Of a stretch of DNA of 51,853 bases, positions 1 through 7,348 are shown in pieces (the stretch's first letter is position 1; each line of letters opens with the position of its first letter). The notes beneath the pieces are model-generated. The model saw nothing but the letters and a program-made list of their open reading frames with translations. It ran no database searches and was not told the DNA's origin. Where the stretch lies: positions 1 to 51,853 of the forward strand of contig JAAXUA010000007.1 of the NCBI GenBank assembly GCA_013336275.1. Direction: 5' to 3'. The stretch is from Candidatus Falkowbacteria bacterium (GTDB taxonomy: Bacteria; Patescibacteriota; Patescibacteriia; Patescibacteriales; GWE2-39-37). The position numbers were made by a program, and so were the translations under genes.

Positions 1-540
<540 letters not shown>

Positions 541-607
541 CCCACATTCTTACTTTGAAAGTACATTTGATTGTCTTGATCAGTATGCAACATCGCTAGA
601 TAACAGA

Positions 608-725
<118 letters not shown>

Positions 726-746
726 CTTGCTATCTAGCAATTCTAT

Positions 747-770
747 AAAAGCCGCTTTATGCGGCTTTTA
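747..770 (+). terminator. Terminator after rRNA operon
   Basis: Hairpin AAAAGCCGC-TTTAT-GCGGCTTTT just downstream of 5S rRNA. The A/T flanks make it usable on either strand. Confidence 0.75.
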
Positions 771-803
771 TTTGTGAATACAAGAAAATTAATAGCGCCC
801 ATA

Positions 804-834
804 AGGGTCGGCATTTAGCCGACCCTGTTTTTTT
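804..834 (+). terminator. Second rho-independent terminator
   Basis: Perfect hairpin AGGGTCGGC-ATTTA-GCCGACCCT followed by a G and seven T residues. It is the stronger second half of a double terminator insulating the rRNA operon from yvcK. Confidence 0.85.
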
Positions 835-893
835 ATTGTAAATTCGGCTCACAGATGATATCTTTAAAGCAATAAAACATCATTTCCAAACGT

Positions 894-1862
894 GTGAAAA
901 AGCAGAAAATAGTTACAATCGGCGGAGGGACGGGCAGCTTTACGGTCTTGTCGGGGTTGAAATATTATCCCGTCGAACTATCGGCAATTGTCAGTATGGC
1001 CGACGACGGTGGCTCCACTGGCGTATTGCGCGATGAATTAGGGGTGCTGCCACCTGGCGACGTGCGGCAGTGCCTGGTGGCCCTGTCTGAATCGCGCAAG
1101 ACCCTGCTTGAGCTTTTTAACTATCGCTATTCCCATGGCGGTTTGTCCGGACACAGCTTCGGCAATATCTTCCTCTCCACTTTGGAAAAGATGACTGGCG
1201 ACTTCGGCAAGGCAGTCAAGGAAGCTGGCATGATTCTGCGTATCCAGGGCCAGGTTATTCCCGTCACGCTCGCCGATACCAAGCTGGTGGCTGAACTGAA
1301 AGGCGGCAAGGTTATCGCGGGACAGTACAAGATAGAACAGGCTCATCCAAACGATATAAAGAAATTGTGGCTTAGCCCTCGAGCCAAGGCCAATGCTGAA
1401 GCCATCAAGGCCATCCGCCGAGCCGATAAGATTGTCATCAACCCAGGTAACTTGTTTCTATCAATCATCCCCAACCTGCTGGTTTCCGGCGTAGCCAAAG
1501 CGATCCGCGAATCTCGCGGTCAGAAAATATATGTGGCTAACCTGATGAGTTCACTCGGTTTGACTGATAACTTCACGGTTATGGATCATGTCGAGGTTCT
1601 GGACCAATATCTCGGACGCAATACCATCGATGCGATCGTCTATAACACCCAGCGGCCAAGCGCCGAACAACTAAGGAAGTATAGCCGTGAAGGCGAACAC
1701 ATGGTTGAACTGGGCGAATTGCCGAAAAATAGCCGTTTGAAGCTAGTGGGTGATAATCTTATAGCTCGGAGAGTCTATCGGCGCCCTAACGGCGACAAGG
1801 TCCACCGTACGCTGATACGTCATGACAGCGATAAGATAGCCAAAATAATCTTCGCCTTATAA
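894..1862 (+). CDS. yvcK: Gluconeogenesis factor YvcK / CofD-like family protein
   Basis: This is a 322-residue protein of the YvcK/CofD-like family, known for binding nucleotide sugars and for roles in gluconeogenic growth, cell shape and wall synthesis. Family motifs are clear: GGGTGSF near residues 10-16, DDGGSTG near 37-43, PPGDVRQCL near 53-61, SFGNIFL near 87-93 and NPGNLFLSIIPNLL near 184-197. Length is typical. The start is GTG at 894; there is no SD site, and an in-register alternative is not better supported. The next gene starts 2 bases after the stop, so the two are probably co-transcribed. Substrate in this lineage cannot be told from sequence. Confidence 0.93.
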   Translation: MKKQKIVTIGGGTGSFTVLSGLKYYPVELSAIVSMADDGGSTGVLRDELGVLPPGDVRQCLVALSESRKTLLELFNYRYSHGGLSGHSFGNIFLSTLEKMTGDFGKAVKEAGMILRIQGQVIPVTLADTKLVAELKGGKVIAGQYKIEQAHPNDIKKLWLSPRAKANAEAIKAIRRADKIVINPGNLFLSIIPNLLVSGVAKAIRESRGQKIYVANLMSSLGLTDNFTVMDHVEVLDQYLGRNTIDAIVYNTQRPSAEQLRKYSREGEHMVELGELPKNSRLKLVGDNLIARRVYRRPNGDKVHRTLIRHDSDKIAKIIFAL

Positions 1863-1864
1863 CC

Positions 1865-3115
1865 ATGAGAATAGTCGCTGATCTGCATATCCACTCCAAG
1901 TACTCGCGCGCATGTTCGCGTGATTTGGAGCTGCCTAAGATTGCCGGAACCTGCGCGACCAAAGGCATCGACCTGGTTGCGACCGGAGATTTTACTCACC
2001 CGGCCTGGTTCGCTGCGATAGAAAAAGAACTGGAGGAAGATGGGTCCTCGGGGCTTTATCGGCTGTGCTCTGGCGGCATTCAAGATATCAGGTTCGTCTT
2101 GTCCACGGAATTGGCGTTGATTTATAAGGATGGCGACCGGACTCGGCGGCTGCATATCATGGTTCAAGCACCTGATTTGGCGAGCGCCAAAACATTGAAC
2201 GACCAGCTGGGCAGGCGTTTTAATCTTAAGTCTGACGGCCGCCCGATTCTAGGACTACCGGCGAATGACTTGGTAAAGCTCTGCCTTTCTATCCATCCGC
2301 ATTTTCTGGTGTACCCAGCCCATATATGGACGCCGTGGTTTTCCGTTTTCGGTTCAAAATCGGGCTATGATTCGTTAGCTGATTGTTTCAAAGATCAGGC
2401 TGAGCACATCTTCGCATACGAAACCGGCCTGTCATCTGACCCGGAGATGAATTGGCGCGTCAGCCAGCTGGACAGCCTGACTTTGCTATCAAATTCAGAT
2501 GCACATTCCTTGCCGAATCTGGGAAGAGAATGCAACATTTTTGATTTACCCGAGGTATCATACGAGGCCCTGTATCAGGCGATAAGGAACAAGACCGGTA
2601 TGGACTTTACCCTCGAGTTTTATCCCGAAGAAGGAATGTATCATTTCGATGGGCACAGGGATTGCGCTTTCAGCTCACATCCGATCGAAACTGCGAAGCA
2701 CGGAGGCATTTGCCCTGTCTGTAAAAAGCCTTTAGTTATCGGTGTTTTGTCCCGTGTCGGAGATTTGGCGGAGCGGCCTGAAGGCTTCGTGCTGCCAGGT
2801 GCTCCAGGGTTTAAGAAGCTGATCGAATTGGATAAGATTATCGCTGCAGCGAGCGGAGTGAAGAGCCGTTCTTCCAGGAAGGTTCAGGAGATGTATGCTC
2901 TGATGATCGGCAGTCTGGGTAGCGAGCTGGAGATTTTGTTGGAAAAGCCGATAGATCAGATTGCTGCCGTAGCTAATGATGTGATCGCCGAAGGCGTCCG
3001 TCGAGTACGCTCGGGAGAGTTGATCATCAAGCCCGGCTTCGACGGGCAATACGGAGAAGTGTCGATTTTTAATGAAGACGAAACACCCGGCAAAGGACAG
3101 AAGAGATTGTTTTAA
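1865..3115 (+). CDS. PHP-domain endonuclease Q-like protein
   Basis: A 416-residue protein with an N-terminal PHP phosphoesterase domain (metal motif DLHIHS near residues 6-11, TGDFTHP near 41-47, NSDAHS near 211-216). A zinc-finger-like segment follows, with HRDC, HP and CPVCKKP near residues 265-290. This combination and length match the endonuclease Q family, nucleases that nick DNA 5' of deaminated bases such as uracil and hypoxanthine; many database entries label it as a UvrD-like helicase, which is misleading. The ATG lies 2 bases after the yvcK stop, with no SD. A DNA-repair role is inferred from the family; the specificity is not shown here. Confidence 0.85.
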   Translation: MRIVADLHIHSKYSRACSRDLELPKIAGTCATKGIDLVATGDFTHPAWFAAIEKELEEDGSSGLYRLCSGGIQDIRFVLSTELALIYKDGDRTRRLHIMVQAPDLASAKTLNDQLGRRFNLKSDGRPILGLPANDLVKLCLSIHPHFLVYPAHIWTPWFSVFGSKSGYDSLADCFKDQAEHIFAYETGLSSDPEMNWRVSQLDSLTLLSNSDAHSLPNLGRECNIFDLPEVSYEALYQAIRNKTGMDFTLEFYPEEGMYHFDGHRDCAFSSHPIETAKHGGICPVCKKPLVIGVLSRVGDLAERPEGFVLPGAPGFKKLIELDKIIAAASGVKSRSSRKVQEMYALMIGSLGSELEILLEKPIDQIAAVANDVIAEGVRRVRSGELIIKPGFDGQYGEVSIFNEDETPGKGQKRLF

Positions 3116-3129
3116 GAACATTGCATAAC

Positions 3130-3160
3130 AAAAACCCCGATTTTATCGGGGTTTTTGTTT
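3130..3160 (+). terminator. Terminator after endoQ-like gene
   Basis: Hairpin AAAAACCCCGA-TTT-TCGGGGTTTTT followed by GTTT. It lies between the convergent endoQ-like and histone-like genes and may serve both strands. Confidence 0.85.
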
Positions 3161-3232
3161 CCTCCTCTCGCCAAGCAGCTGGCGATCGTAATTATTTCGC
3201 CCGCCAAATGATTGGCGAGGAGAAAAGAAATT

Positions 3233-3466
3233 TTATTTCTTTTTCTTTGCTACCTTTTTGGCCGGCTTTTTTACTGCCTTCTTGACTACTTTCTTGGCAG
3301 CTGGTTTTTTTGCGGCCGGCTTTTTGGCAGCGACTTTTTTGGTCGCGACTTTCTTTTTTGCCGGAGCCTTCTTAACAGCTTTTTTGACGACTGCCTTCTT
3401 GGCGGCCGGCTTTTTTACTGCCTTCTTGACTACTTTCTTGGCAGCTGGTTTTTTCTTGGTTGCCAT
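3233..3466 (-). CDS. Lysine/alanine-rich histone H1-like protein
   Basis: A 77-residue very basic protein made almost only of Lys, Ala, Pro and Val in KKPAAKK and KKAVKK-type units, resembling histone H1 tails and bacterial H1-like proteins. A DNA- or RNA-condensing role is inferred from composition; there is no folded domain. The start is the ATG at 3464-3466, preceded by AGGAGGTG at 3473-3480, which decides it against longer readings. A minus-strand promoter lies at 3530-3558. The coding sequence contains near-perfect internal DNA repeats (about 3261-3306 and 3403-3452). The gene converges on the endoQ-like gene. Confidence 0.8.
   Translation of the reverse strand: MATKKKPAAKKVVKKAVKKPAAKKAVVKKAVKKAPAKKKVATKKVAAKKPAAKKPAAKKVVKKAVKKPAKKVAKKKK
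3261..3452 (-). repeat. Internal duplications in the histone-like gene
   Basis: A block of about 45 bases that includes ACTGCCTTCTTGACTACTTT (plus strand) occurs near 3261-3306 and again near 3403-3452. A shorter GCGGCCGGCTTTTT unit occurs in between. The codon choice is preserved as well as the protein repeat, so this is DNA duplication rather than only compositional bias. Confidence 0.75.
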
Positions 3467-3529
3467 TTTTTTCACCTCCTTTCCTTGCGTGCGGCATGAT
3501 GCACGTCGCACGATTATCATCTTAATTAT

Positions 3530-3558
3530 ATTATAGAGAAAAATCGCCAAACTCTCAA
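3530..3558 (-). promoter_or_regulatory. Promoter of histone-like gene
   Basis: On the minus strand TTGAGA (3558-3553), 17-base spacer, TATAAT (3535-3530). The predicted leader is about 55-60 nt and carries the AGGAGGTG site. Confidence 0.7.
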
Positions 3559-3821
3559 TGGAAAAAGAGCGATCAAAAAGTTGTCGCGTGCGATCAGCCG
3601 CACGGCAAGTTTCTTAATTATTTTTTAATCTATAGATGCTAAATTTCAATAGCGTAAGAATAGATATGATTCCAGGATGTATTGGGCGGTGAGTTCATAG
3701 CAGATTTTTAGGAAACAAAAGTGAGTTAAAAGTGTAACATTAAATAGGGGGAAGGATGCGAGGCATTAAAATATATTTTGTTTAATATTAGCTAAATTGT
3801 AGTAAAATACACCCAAGACCC
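3559..3821. other. Intergenic stretch, nothing recognised
   Basis: AT-rich region between the histone-like promoter and the promoter of the 6S-like RNA. I see no convincing gene, tRNA or strong hairpin. Confidence 0.5.
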
Positions 3822-3850
3822 TTGACAAAGTTGCAGGCTTGTGCTAAGAT
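3822..3850 (+). promoter_or_regulatory. Strong promoter of 6S-like RNA
   Basis: TTGACA (3822-3827), 17-base spacer, TAAGAT (3845-3850). The predicted start is near 3857, about 20 bases before the long hairpin. No open reading frame follows, which supports an RNA gene. Confidence 0.75.
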
Positions 3851-3856
3851 AACAAA

Positions 3857-4004
3857 TCAGTTTGAAAACAGAATATTAAAGGTCGTTTTGAGCGGGCTAG
3901 GCACGACAAGCATGGGGATTTTCTTTTCAGGTTTCGCTTGGTTTTTTACTGGGTGTCTCCTGAAGGAAATTTTCTTGCCTACCCGCTTAAGATGATCTTT
4001 TTTT
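3857..4004 (+). ncRNA. ssrS: Rod-like structured RNA, 6S RNA candidate
   Basis: The transcript predicted from the promoter folds as one long rod. The closing stem pairs 3879-3896 with 3982-3999 over 18 positions, allowing G-U. After a single bulged C it continues as TAGGCA/TGCCTA (3898-3903 with 3976-3981). A large open internal region follows, then an upper stem 3924-3931 with 3959-3966 and an apical wobble-rich hairpin. A long closing stem, central bubble and apical arm in about 150 nt is the architecture of 6S RNA, which binds the RNA polymerase holoenzyme. No coding potential is seen. The 6S name is an inference from shape only; SRP, RNase P and tmRNA signatures are absent. Confidence 0.55.
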
Positions 4005-4045
4005 GTATAATAAAAACTCCGCCATGTGCGGAGTTTTTATTATAC
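4005..4045. terminator. Bidirectional terminator, 18-bp perfect hairpin
   Basis: Perfect inverted repeat 4005-4022 with 4028-4045 around a CATGT loop, with T-rich arms on both strands. It sits between the plus-strand RNA gene and the minus-strand VanW gene and can end both transcripts. Confidence 0.85.
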
Positions 4046-4062
4046 AAGTTATCAACAGTTCT

Positions 4063-5976
4063 CTAAATCGATGGCGCAGTCGATGATGATTTTATGCCGT
4101 CTGTTTTTATCGGAGTGCTGCTGGCGGCGGAGCTGGGCGTACTCGTAGCTTTGCTTAGAGATTTGACGCCGACCAAGCATACTTCTTGCCACGGCACATA
4201 ATGTGATGAGAATCTTTTTTTCTTTTCCTCGCCGTTGGGGTAGATTACTTTGTAATCAAAATAAGCATCGGCGCCGTTGTGGGCTTTTTCAGTGCACTTC
4301 TTCTTGCCTGGAGCCAAGTCGGTCGTCTCGATTATCTTGGTCGCTTTGGGTTTTACGATATTGTAAATCGTCGGATATGTCCGAGTGGCTACGCGGCCAT
4401 CCGATGTGCCCCACATATCGAAGTACAGACTGTTACCCTCGATGCGTGATTGGATTAACACGTAGTTGCCGGTGTCGTTGGTGAATTTAAGATCCGGAGC
4501 GGGGTCATATAGGGTAGCATCGGTGCCGGCGGGTTCGTAGTAGCTTACCCGGTATGAGTGGTTGCGCCTTTCATTGATCGGCAATCCCGAAGCGAGGGCG
4601 GCGCGGAACATTGTAGTCCCGACCTGGCAAAGGCCGCCCCCGAATTCGGGCGTTGTTTTGTTGCCCTTTATGACCAGCTCGGGCAGATACCCCGTTGAGG
4701 CGTCGATTTCTCCCAAATTCTTCATGACGGAAAAAGTATCACCGGGCTTGATCAAGAGACCGTTCAGAGCATTGGCGCCGGTGCGGATATTGTGTCGGCG
4801 ATTCTGAGGCGAACCGGAAAAATTAGAATAGCCGGTGCCGATGATTTCAGTAATACCCAAGTTGTCCGAACTCGAGGCGGTTGCTTCACTGACAAGCTTC
4901 TTTGTTATAAGCTCAATCTGTTGGGATCGTTTTTCAATAAATTCAGTTTCTATGGCGTTCAAGCTCGCCTCCTGATCAATCTGCCGGCCGTCTTTATTTG
5001 ATTGAAAGGCGGTGACGCGACCGTTAGTGATTTGGAACTTGGCAGAAGCGGCAGGTTGGTCGAAACTTGCGGCGACCTTGTCCATTAGGTATTTGCTGAC
5101 ATTTTCTTTGTTCAATCCGACAACAATCGGACCAGGTTGACCAGATATTCCAGCCGCTCTATTTAAGCCAAGCCAGGAGCCGAGTTGAGTCTTACTGACG
5201 GTCCAGGTCGAACTGGCCGCCTTAAGCTTCAATGGCGCAAGGTTCAGATATTCCGTGGCCAATAGGTTGGCGTTGGCAATGTCGTTTTTACGGATTGCGG
5301 GCTGCTGCTCGATGATGCCGAGCTCTATCGGGCTGAAATCCAGCCAGGCGACATGGAATCCTAGTTGCGTAATAGCCTGTTCATAATTGAAGGTCTGTCC
5401 GGATTTTTCAGGGGAAATAGTGAAGAAATTATCATCTTTGGCAAGCGGATCGAATACCAATTGAGCATCCTGTCCAGTCTTAACGAAGCCTGAAAAGTTT
5501 TTTTCTAGAAACTTTCTGACTTCGGTCTGGTTTATGGCATATTTGGGTTCGACTGACACGCCCGAAACTATTGCCGAGAATCGATCGTTGAGCTGCTTGA
5601 AAAAGCTGCCGCTGCGTCCGTAGCTTAATAGCTGGTCGGTGGTGGCCTCGCCATCAATGTCAATCAGGGCGTAAGCGATCTCAGCGTCGGTCGAAGCAGC
5701 GGTTGGCAGCAGGGTCGCAGATTGGCTGCCGTATTTAATCTGGATTCCCGATTCTTCGAGCGTATTTATCGTTTGCTTGAGCAACTGGTTGATTTCATCC
5801 GCAGTCTTGCCACTAACATCGGTCTTGCCTAGGCGCACGCCGTTGAATACCTGGTCGGAGTAGCGCCAATCATACCAGCCGTACGTCCCGGCGGTGCCTA
5901 CCAGCAAAGTAAAAAAAATGATTGCTGTCGTTAGCAACCATGGCGGGATGGATAGCTGGCCTTCTTTGTGAAACAT
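4063..5976 (-). CDS. VanW-family protein with peptidoglycan-binding-like N-terminal region
   Basis: A 637-residue protein with one N-terminal membrane segment near residues 13-33 (PWLLTTAIIFFTLLVGTAG) and a long extracellular part. The region of about residues 50-370 resembles the putative peptidoglycan-binding repeats found upstream of VanW domains. The VanW domain covers about 395-545, with NRRHNIRTGANALNG, PGDTFS, FGGGLCQVGTTMF and RRNHSYRVSYYEPAGTDAT. The tail is Ser/Thr-rich and low-complexity. The biochemical role of VanW is not established; a cell-wall role is inferred. The gene lies 2 bases after the small gene 5979-6200, so it is in an operon with it and hsp20. No SD site. Confidence 0.9.
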   Translation of the reverse strand: MFHKEGQLSIPPWLLTTAIIFFTLLVGTAGTYGWYDWRYSDQVFNGVRLGKTDVSGKTADEINQLLKQTINTLEESGIQIKYGSQSATLLPTAASTDAEIAYALIDIDGEATTDQLLSYGRSGSFFKQLNDRFSAIVSGVSVEPKYAINQTEVRKFLEKNFSGFVKTGQDAQLVFDPLAKDDNFFTISPEKSGQTFNYEQAITQLGFHVAWLDFSPIELGIIEQQPAIRKNDIANANLLATEYLNLAPLKLKAASSTWTVSKTQLGSWLGLNRAAGISGQPGPIVVGLNKENVSKYLMDKVAASFDQPAASAKFQITNGRVTAFQSNKDGRQIDQEASLNAIETEFIEKRSQQIELITKKLVSEATASSSDNLGITEIIGTGYSNFSGSPQNRRHNIRTGANALNGLLIKPGDTFSVMKNLGEIDASTGYLPELVIKGNKTTPEFGGGLCQVGTTMFRAALASGLPINERRNHSYRVSYYEPAGTDATLYDPAPDLKFTNDTGNYVLIQSRIEGNSLYFDMWGTSDGRVATRTYPTIYNIVKPKATKIIETTDLAPGKKKCTEKAHNGADAYFDYKVIYPNGEEKKKRFSSHYVPWQEVCLVGVKSLSKATSTPSSAASSTPIKTDGIKSSSTAPSI

Positions 5977-5978
5977 GG

Positions 5979-6200
5979 TTATTGTTCGTCGGTTTTTAAT
6001 AGCTCGTTCAGTACGGCTTTTGCCAAATGCTCGTCTGCCGGACCCTCAATCAAGCTAGTTTTGAGTTCGCAGTAAATTTGCTGACCCGTTGTAATATTGG
6101 TCGGCATAATTGATGCTGGCAGGGTAATCATCTGGTGGTCTTCCGTAAGGAGGATGACCCTATCATCTTCAATCCGCTCCAATATGAGTCGGTGTATCAT
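5979..6200 (-). CDS. Small protein, DUF3006-like
   Basis: A 73-residue protein with a beta-rich pattern (IHRLILERIEDDRVILLTED, then a LPASIMP segment and a GQQIYCELK strand). The pattern resembles DUF3006-type small proteins, which are of unknown function; the match is by eye and weak. It lies 2 bases from both hsp20 (6203) and the VanW gene (5976), so the three form a tight minus-strand operon. No SD site. Acidic C-terminus. Confidence 0.7.
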   Translation of the reverse strand: MIHRLILERIEDDRVILLTEDHQMITLPASIMPTNITTGQQIYCELKTSLIEGPADEHLAKAVLNELLKTDEQ

Positions 6201-6202
6201 AA

Positions 6203-6640
6203 TTAGCGTTCTTTTACTTTGACAGTTACCTGCTTGACCTTCTTTAATTTAGGCAAAGTCACGGTCAGGACACCGCTTTCCAGGTAGGCTTCAATCTTAT
6301 CAGCCTTTACTTCGACTGGCAAGATGATTGAGCGGGAAAAAGCGCCCCAATAGCATTCGCGAAAAAGATAATCTTCGTCCATGATGCTTTCATCCATGTC
6401 TCTTTTCCCACGGATGGTCAGGAGGTCGTTGTTTACCGAAATATCAATATCTTCAGGCTTAACGCCGGCGATTGTCGATTTGACGATAAGGCTGTCCGGA
6501 GTCTGGTAAACGTCAATCGACAGTTGGCCTTCCTCAAAGTCGCCATCCATCCATTGGTCCTCTTCGTCTTGTTTATTCAGCAGATTGATCTCCTCGGACC
6601 AGTCGGCTGGTTGAGTTGCCTTCTTATTGAAGATGGGCAT
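6203..6640 (-). CDS. hsp20: Small heat shock protein Hsp20
   Basis: A 145-residue alpha-crystallin-domain chaperone that holds unfolding proteins in an ATP-independent way. The domain runs from about residue 40 to 140: LSIDVYQTPDSLIVKSTIAG, GVKPEDIDISV, LLTIRGKR, then FSRSIILPVEV and the ESGVLTVTLPK signature. The acidic N-terminus (QDEEDQWMDGDFEEGQ) is typical for CPR homologues. It is the first gene of the minus-strand operon with 5979-6200 and the VanW gene. A possible promoter lies at 6669-6698. No SD site. Confidence 0.93.
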   Translation of the reverse strand: MPIFNKKATQPADWSEEINLLNKQDEEDQWMDGDFEEGQLSIDVYQTPDSLIVKSTIAGVKPEDIDISVNNDLLTIRGKRDMDESIMDEDYLFRECYWGAFSRSIILPVEVKADKIEAYLESGVLTVTLPKLKKVKQVTVKVKER

Positions 6641-6668
6641 AGGTTTAGTTTTGTTTTTTTATGTCTAT

Positions 6669-6698
6669 ATTATAGTATTTTTTACCTCATTCAAGCAA
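6669..6698 (-). promoter_or_regulatory. Possible promoter of hsp20 operon
   Basis: On the minus strand TTGCTT (6698-6693), 18-base spacer, TATAAT (6674-6669), about 30 bases before the hsp20 ATG. No CIRCE-like or HrcA-type inverted repeat was seen. Confidence 0.5.
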
Positions 6699-6736
6699 GG
6701 GCAATACTTTGCCTCCGGCGGCGCCTCCCCGGCGGG

Positions 6737-6761
6737 GGTCACTTTTTTAAAAAAAGTGACC
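6737..6761. repeat. 25-bp palindrome GGTCAC-T6/A6-GTGACC
   Basis: Perfect inverted repeat with 12-base arms (GGTCACTTTTTT and its complement) around one A. It abuts the larger palindrome at 6769-6900 and follows a GC-rich CCGGCGGCGCC / CCCCGGCGGGG run. Symmetric T and A runs allow bidirectional termination, but it may be part of a repeat element. Confidence 0.7.
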
Positions 6762-6768
6762 AAAAATC

Positions 6769-6900
6769 GCGAGCAGGAAAAAAATTCACCAGAATTCCGC
6801 ACTCCGGCCATAGGGAATGCGGCAAACTCGCTAGCGCTCAAACAGTGCCGCATTCTCCTTGGCCTCCGCTTGAATTCTGACTGAATTTTTTTATGCTCGC
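6769..6900. repeat. 132-bp imperfect palindrome
   Basis: The left arm from GCGAGCA at 6769 and the right arm ending TGCTCGC at 6900 are complementary over almost all of their length. Matching blocks are AAAAAATTCA, CAGAATTC, GGCCA.. and GAATGCGGCA, and the centre is the self-complementary ACTCGCTAGCGCT. No coding frame explains it. It lies between hsp20 and the tRNA-Ile gene and looks like a miniature palindromic repeat or decayed mobile element end pair. Confidence 0.65.
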
Positions 6901-6919
6901 AGAGAAGTAGAAATAATTG

Positions 6920-6992
6920 TGCTCCCAGATGGATTTGAACCATCGACCCCCGCTTTATAAGAGCGGTGCTCTAACCCCTGAGCTATGGGAGC
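6920..6992 (-). tRNA. tRNA-Ile (anticodon UAU)
   Basis: The minus-strand sequence folds as a complete 73-nt cloverleaf. Acceptor GCTCCCA/TGGGAGC, D stem GCTC/GAGC, anticodon stem CCGCT/AGCGG with loop CTTATAA, T stem GATGG/CCATC with loop TTCAAAT, discriminator A. The anticodon is TAT, which reads AUA. Most bacteria read AUA with a CAU anticodon modified to lysidine, so a UAU isoleucine tRNA is uncommon. CCA is not encoded. Confidence 0.92.
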
Positions 6993-7063
6993 GTATTCTT
7001 ATATATTGTAAGGTAACCGGCAAAAAAAACAAGCAAAAACCGCCAGTGGGGCGGTTTCATAAT

Positions 7064-7086
7064 AAATCTGTGGACGATAGAGGATT
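7064..7086. repeat. 23-bp direct repeat, copy A (tRNA-Val end fragment)
   Basis: Identical to 7191-7213. Copy B contains the last 16 nt of tRNA-Val plus 7 bases downstream; copy A lies 127 bases away with no tRNA attached. It could be a remnant of a second tRNA or an attachment-like duplication. Confidence 0.8.
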
Positions 7087-7190
7087 TACCCCTACGGGGC
7101 ATAAACTGCGGGGCGGAAGCCCCACGCCAAAAAGAGCTTCTCGTTACTCTATCTTCAACATATTTTAAAGCCGGCATGAAGCCGGCTATA

Positions 7191-7213
7191 AAATCTGTGG
7201 ACGATAGAGGATT
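7191..7213. repeat. 23-bp direct repeat, copy B (3' end of tRNA-Val)
   Basis: Starts AAATCTGTGGACGATAGAGG; identical to 7064-7086. The spacer between the copies holds two hairpins, AACCGCC..GGCGGTT near 7038-7056 and AGCCGGC..GCCGGCT near 7169-7187, the second acting as a likely tRNA-Val terminator region. Confidence 0.8.
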
Positions 7214-7271
7214 CGAACCTCTGACCTCTACAATGTCAATGTAGCGCTCTAACCAACTGAGCTAATCGTCC
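7198..7271 (-). tRNA. tRNA-Val (anticodon GAC)
   Basis: The minus strand folds as a 74-nt cloverleaf: acceptor GGACGAT/ATCGTCC, D stem GCTC/GAGC, anticodon stem CTACA/TGTAG with loop TTGACAT, T stem AGAGG/CCTCT with loop TTCGAAT, discriminator A. Anticodon GAC reads GUC and GUU. No encoded CCA. Its 3' end is partly duplicated at 7064-7086. Confidence 0.95.
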
Positions 7272-7348
7272 ATTTATGGCAAATTGTAAACAAAAAGCCG
7301 ACTGATTCGGCAAATATAATATAGCCGAAAAAAATATATATGTAAAGA

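Noticed and set aside
3212-3536. Plus-strand hydrophobic reading frames opposite the histone-like gene
   Set aside because: They are the complement of the AAG/GCC-rich coding sequence, which gives Leu/Phe/Ala-rich shadows; the SD and promoter support the minus strand.
3857-4004. SRP RNA, RNase P RNA or tmRNA
   Set aside because: None of the conserved cores of these RNAs is present; the fold is a single rod.
6627-7168. Short reading frames across the palindrome and tRNA-Ile region
   Set aside because: They cross a large palindrome and a tRNA gene and lack start signals.
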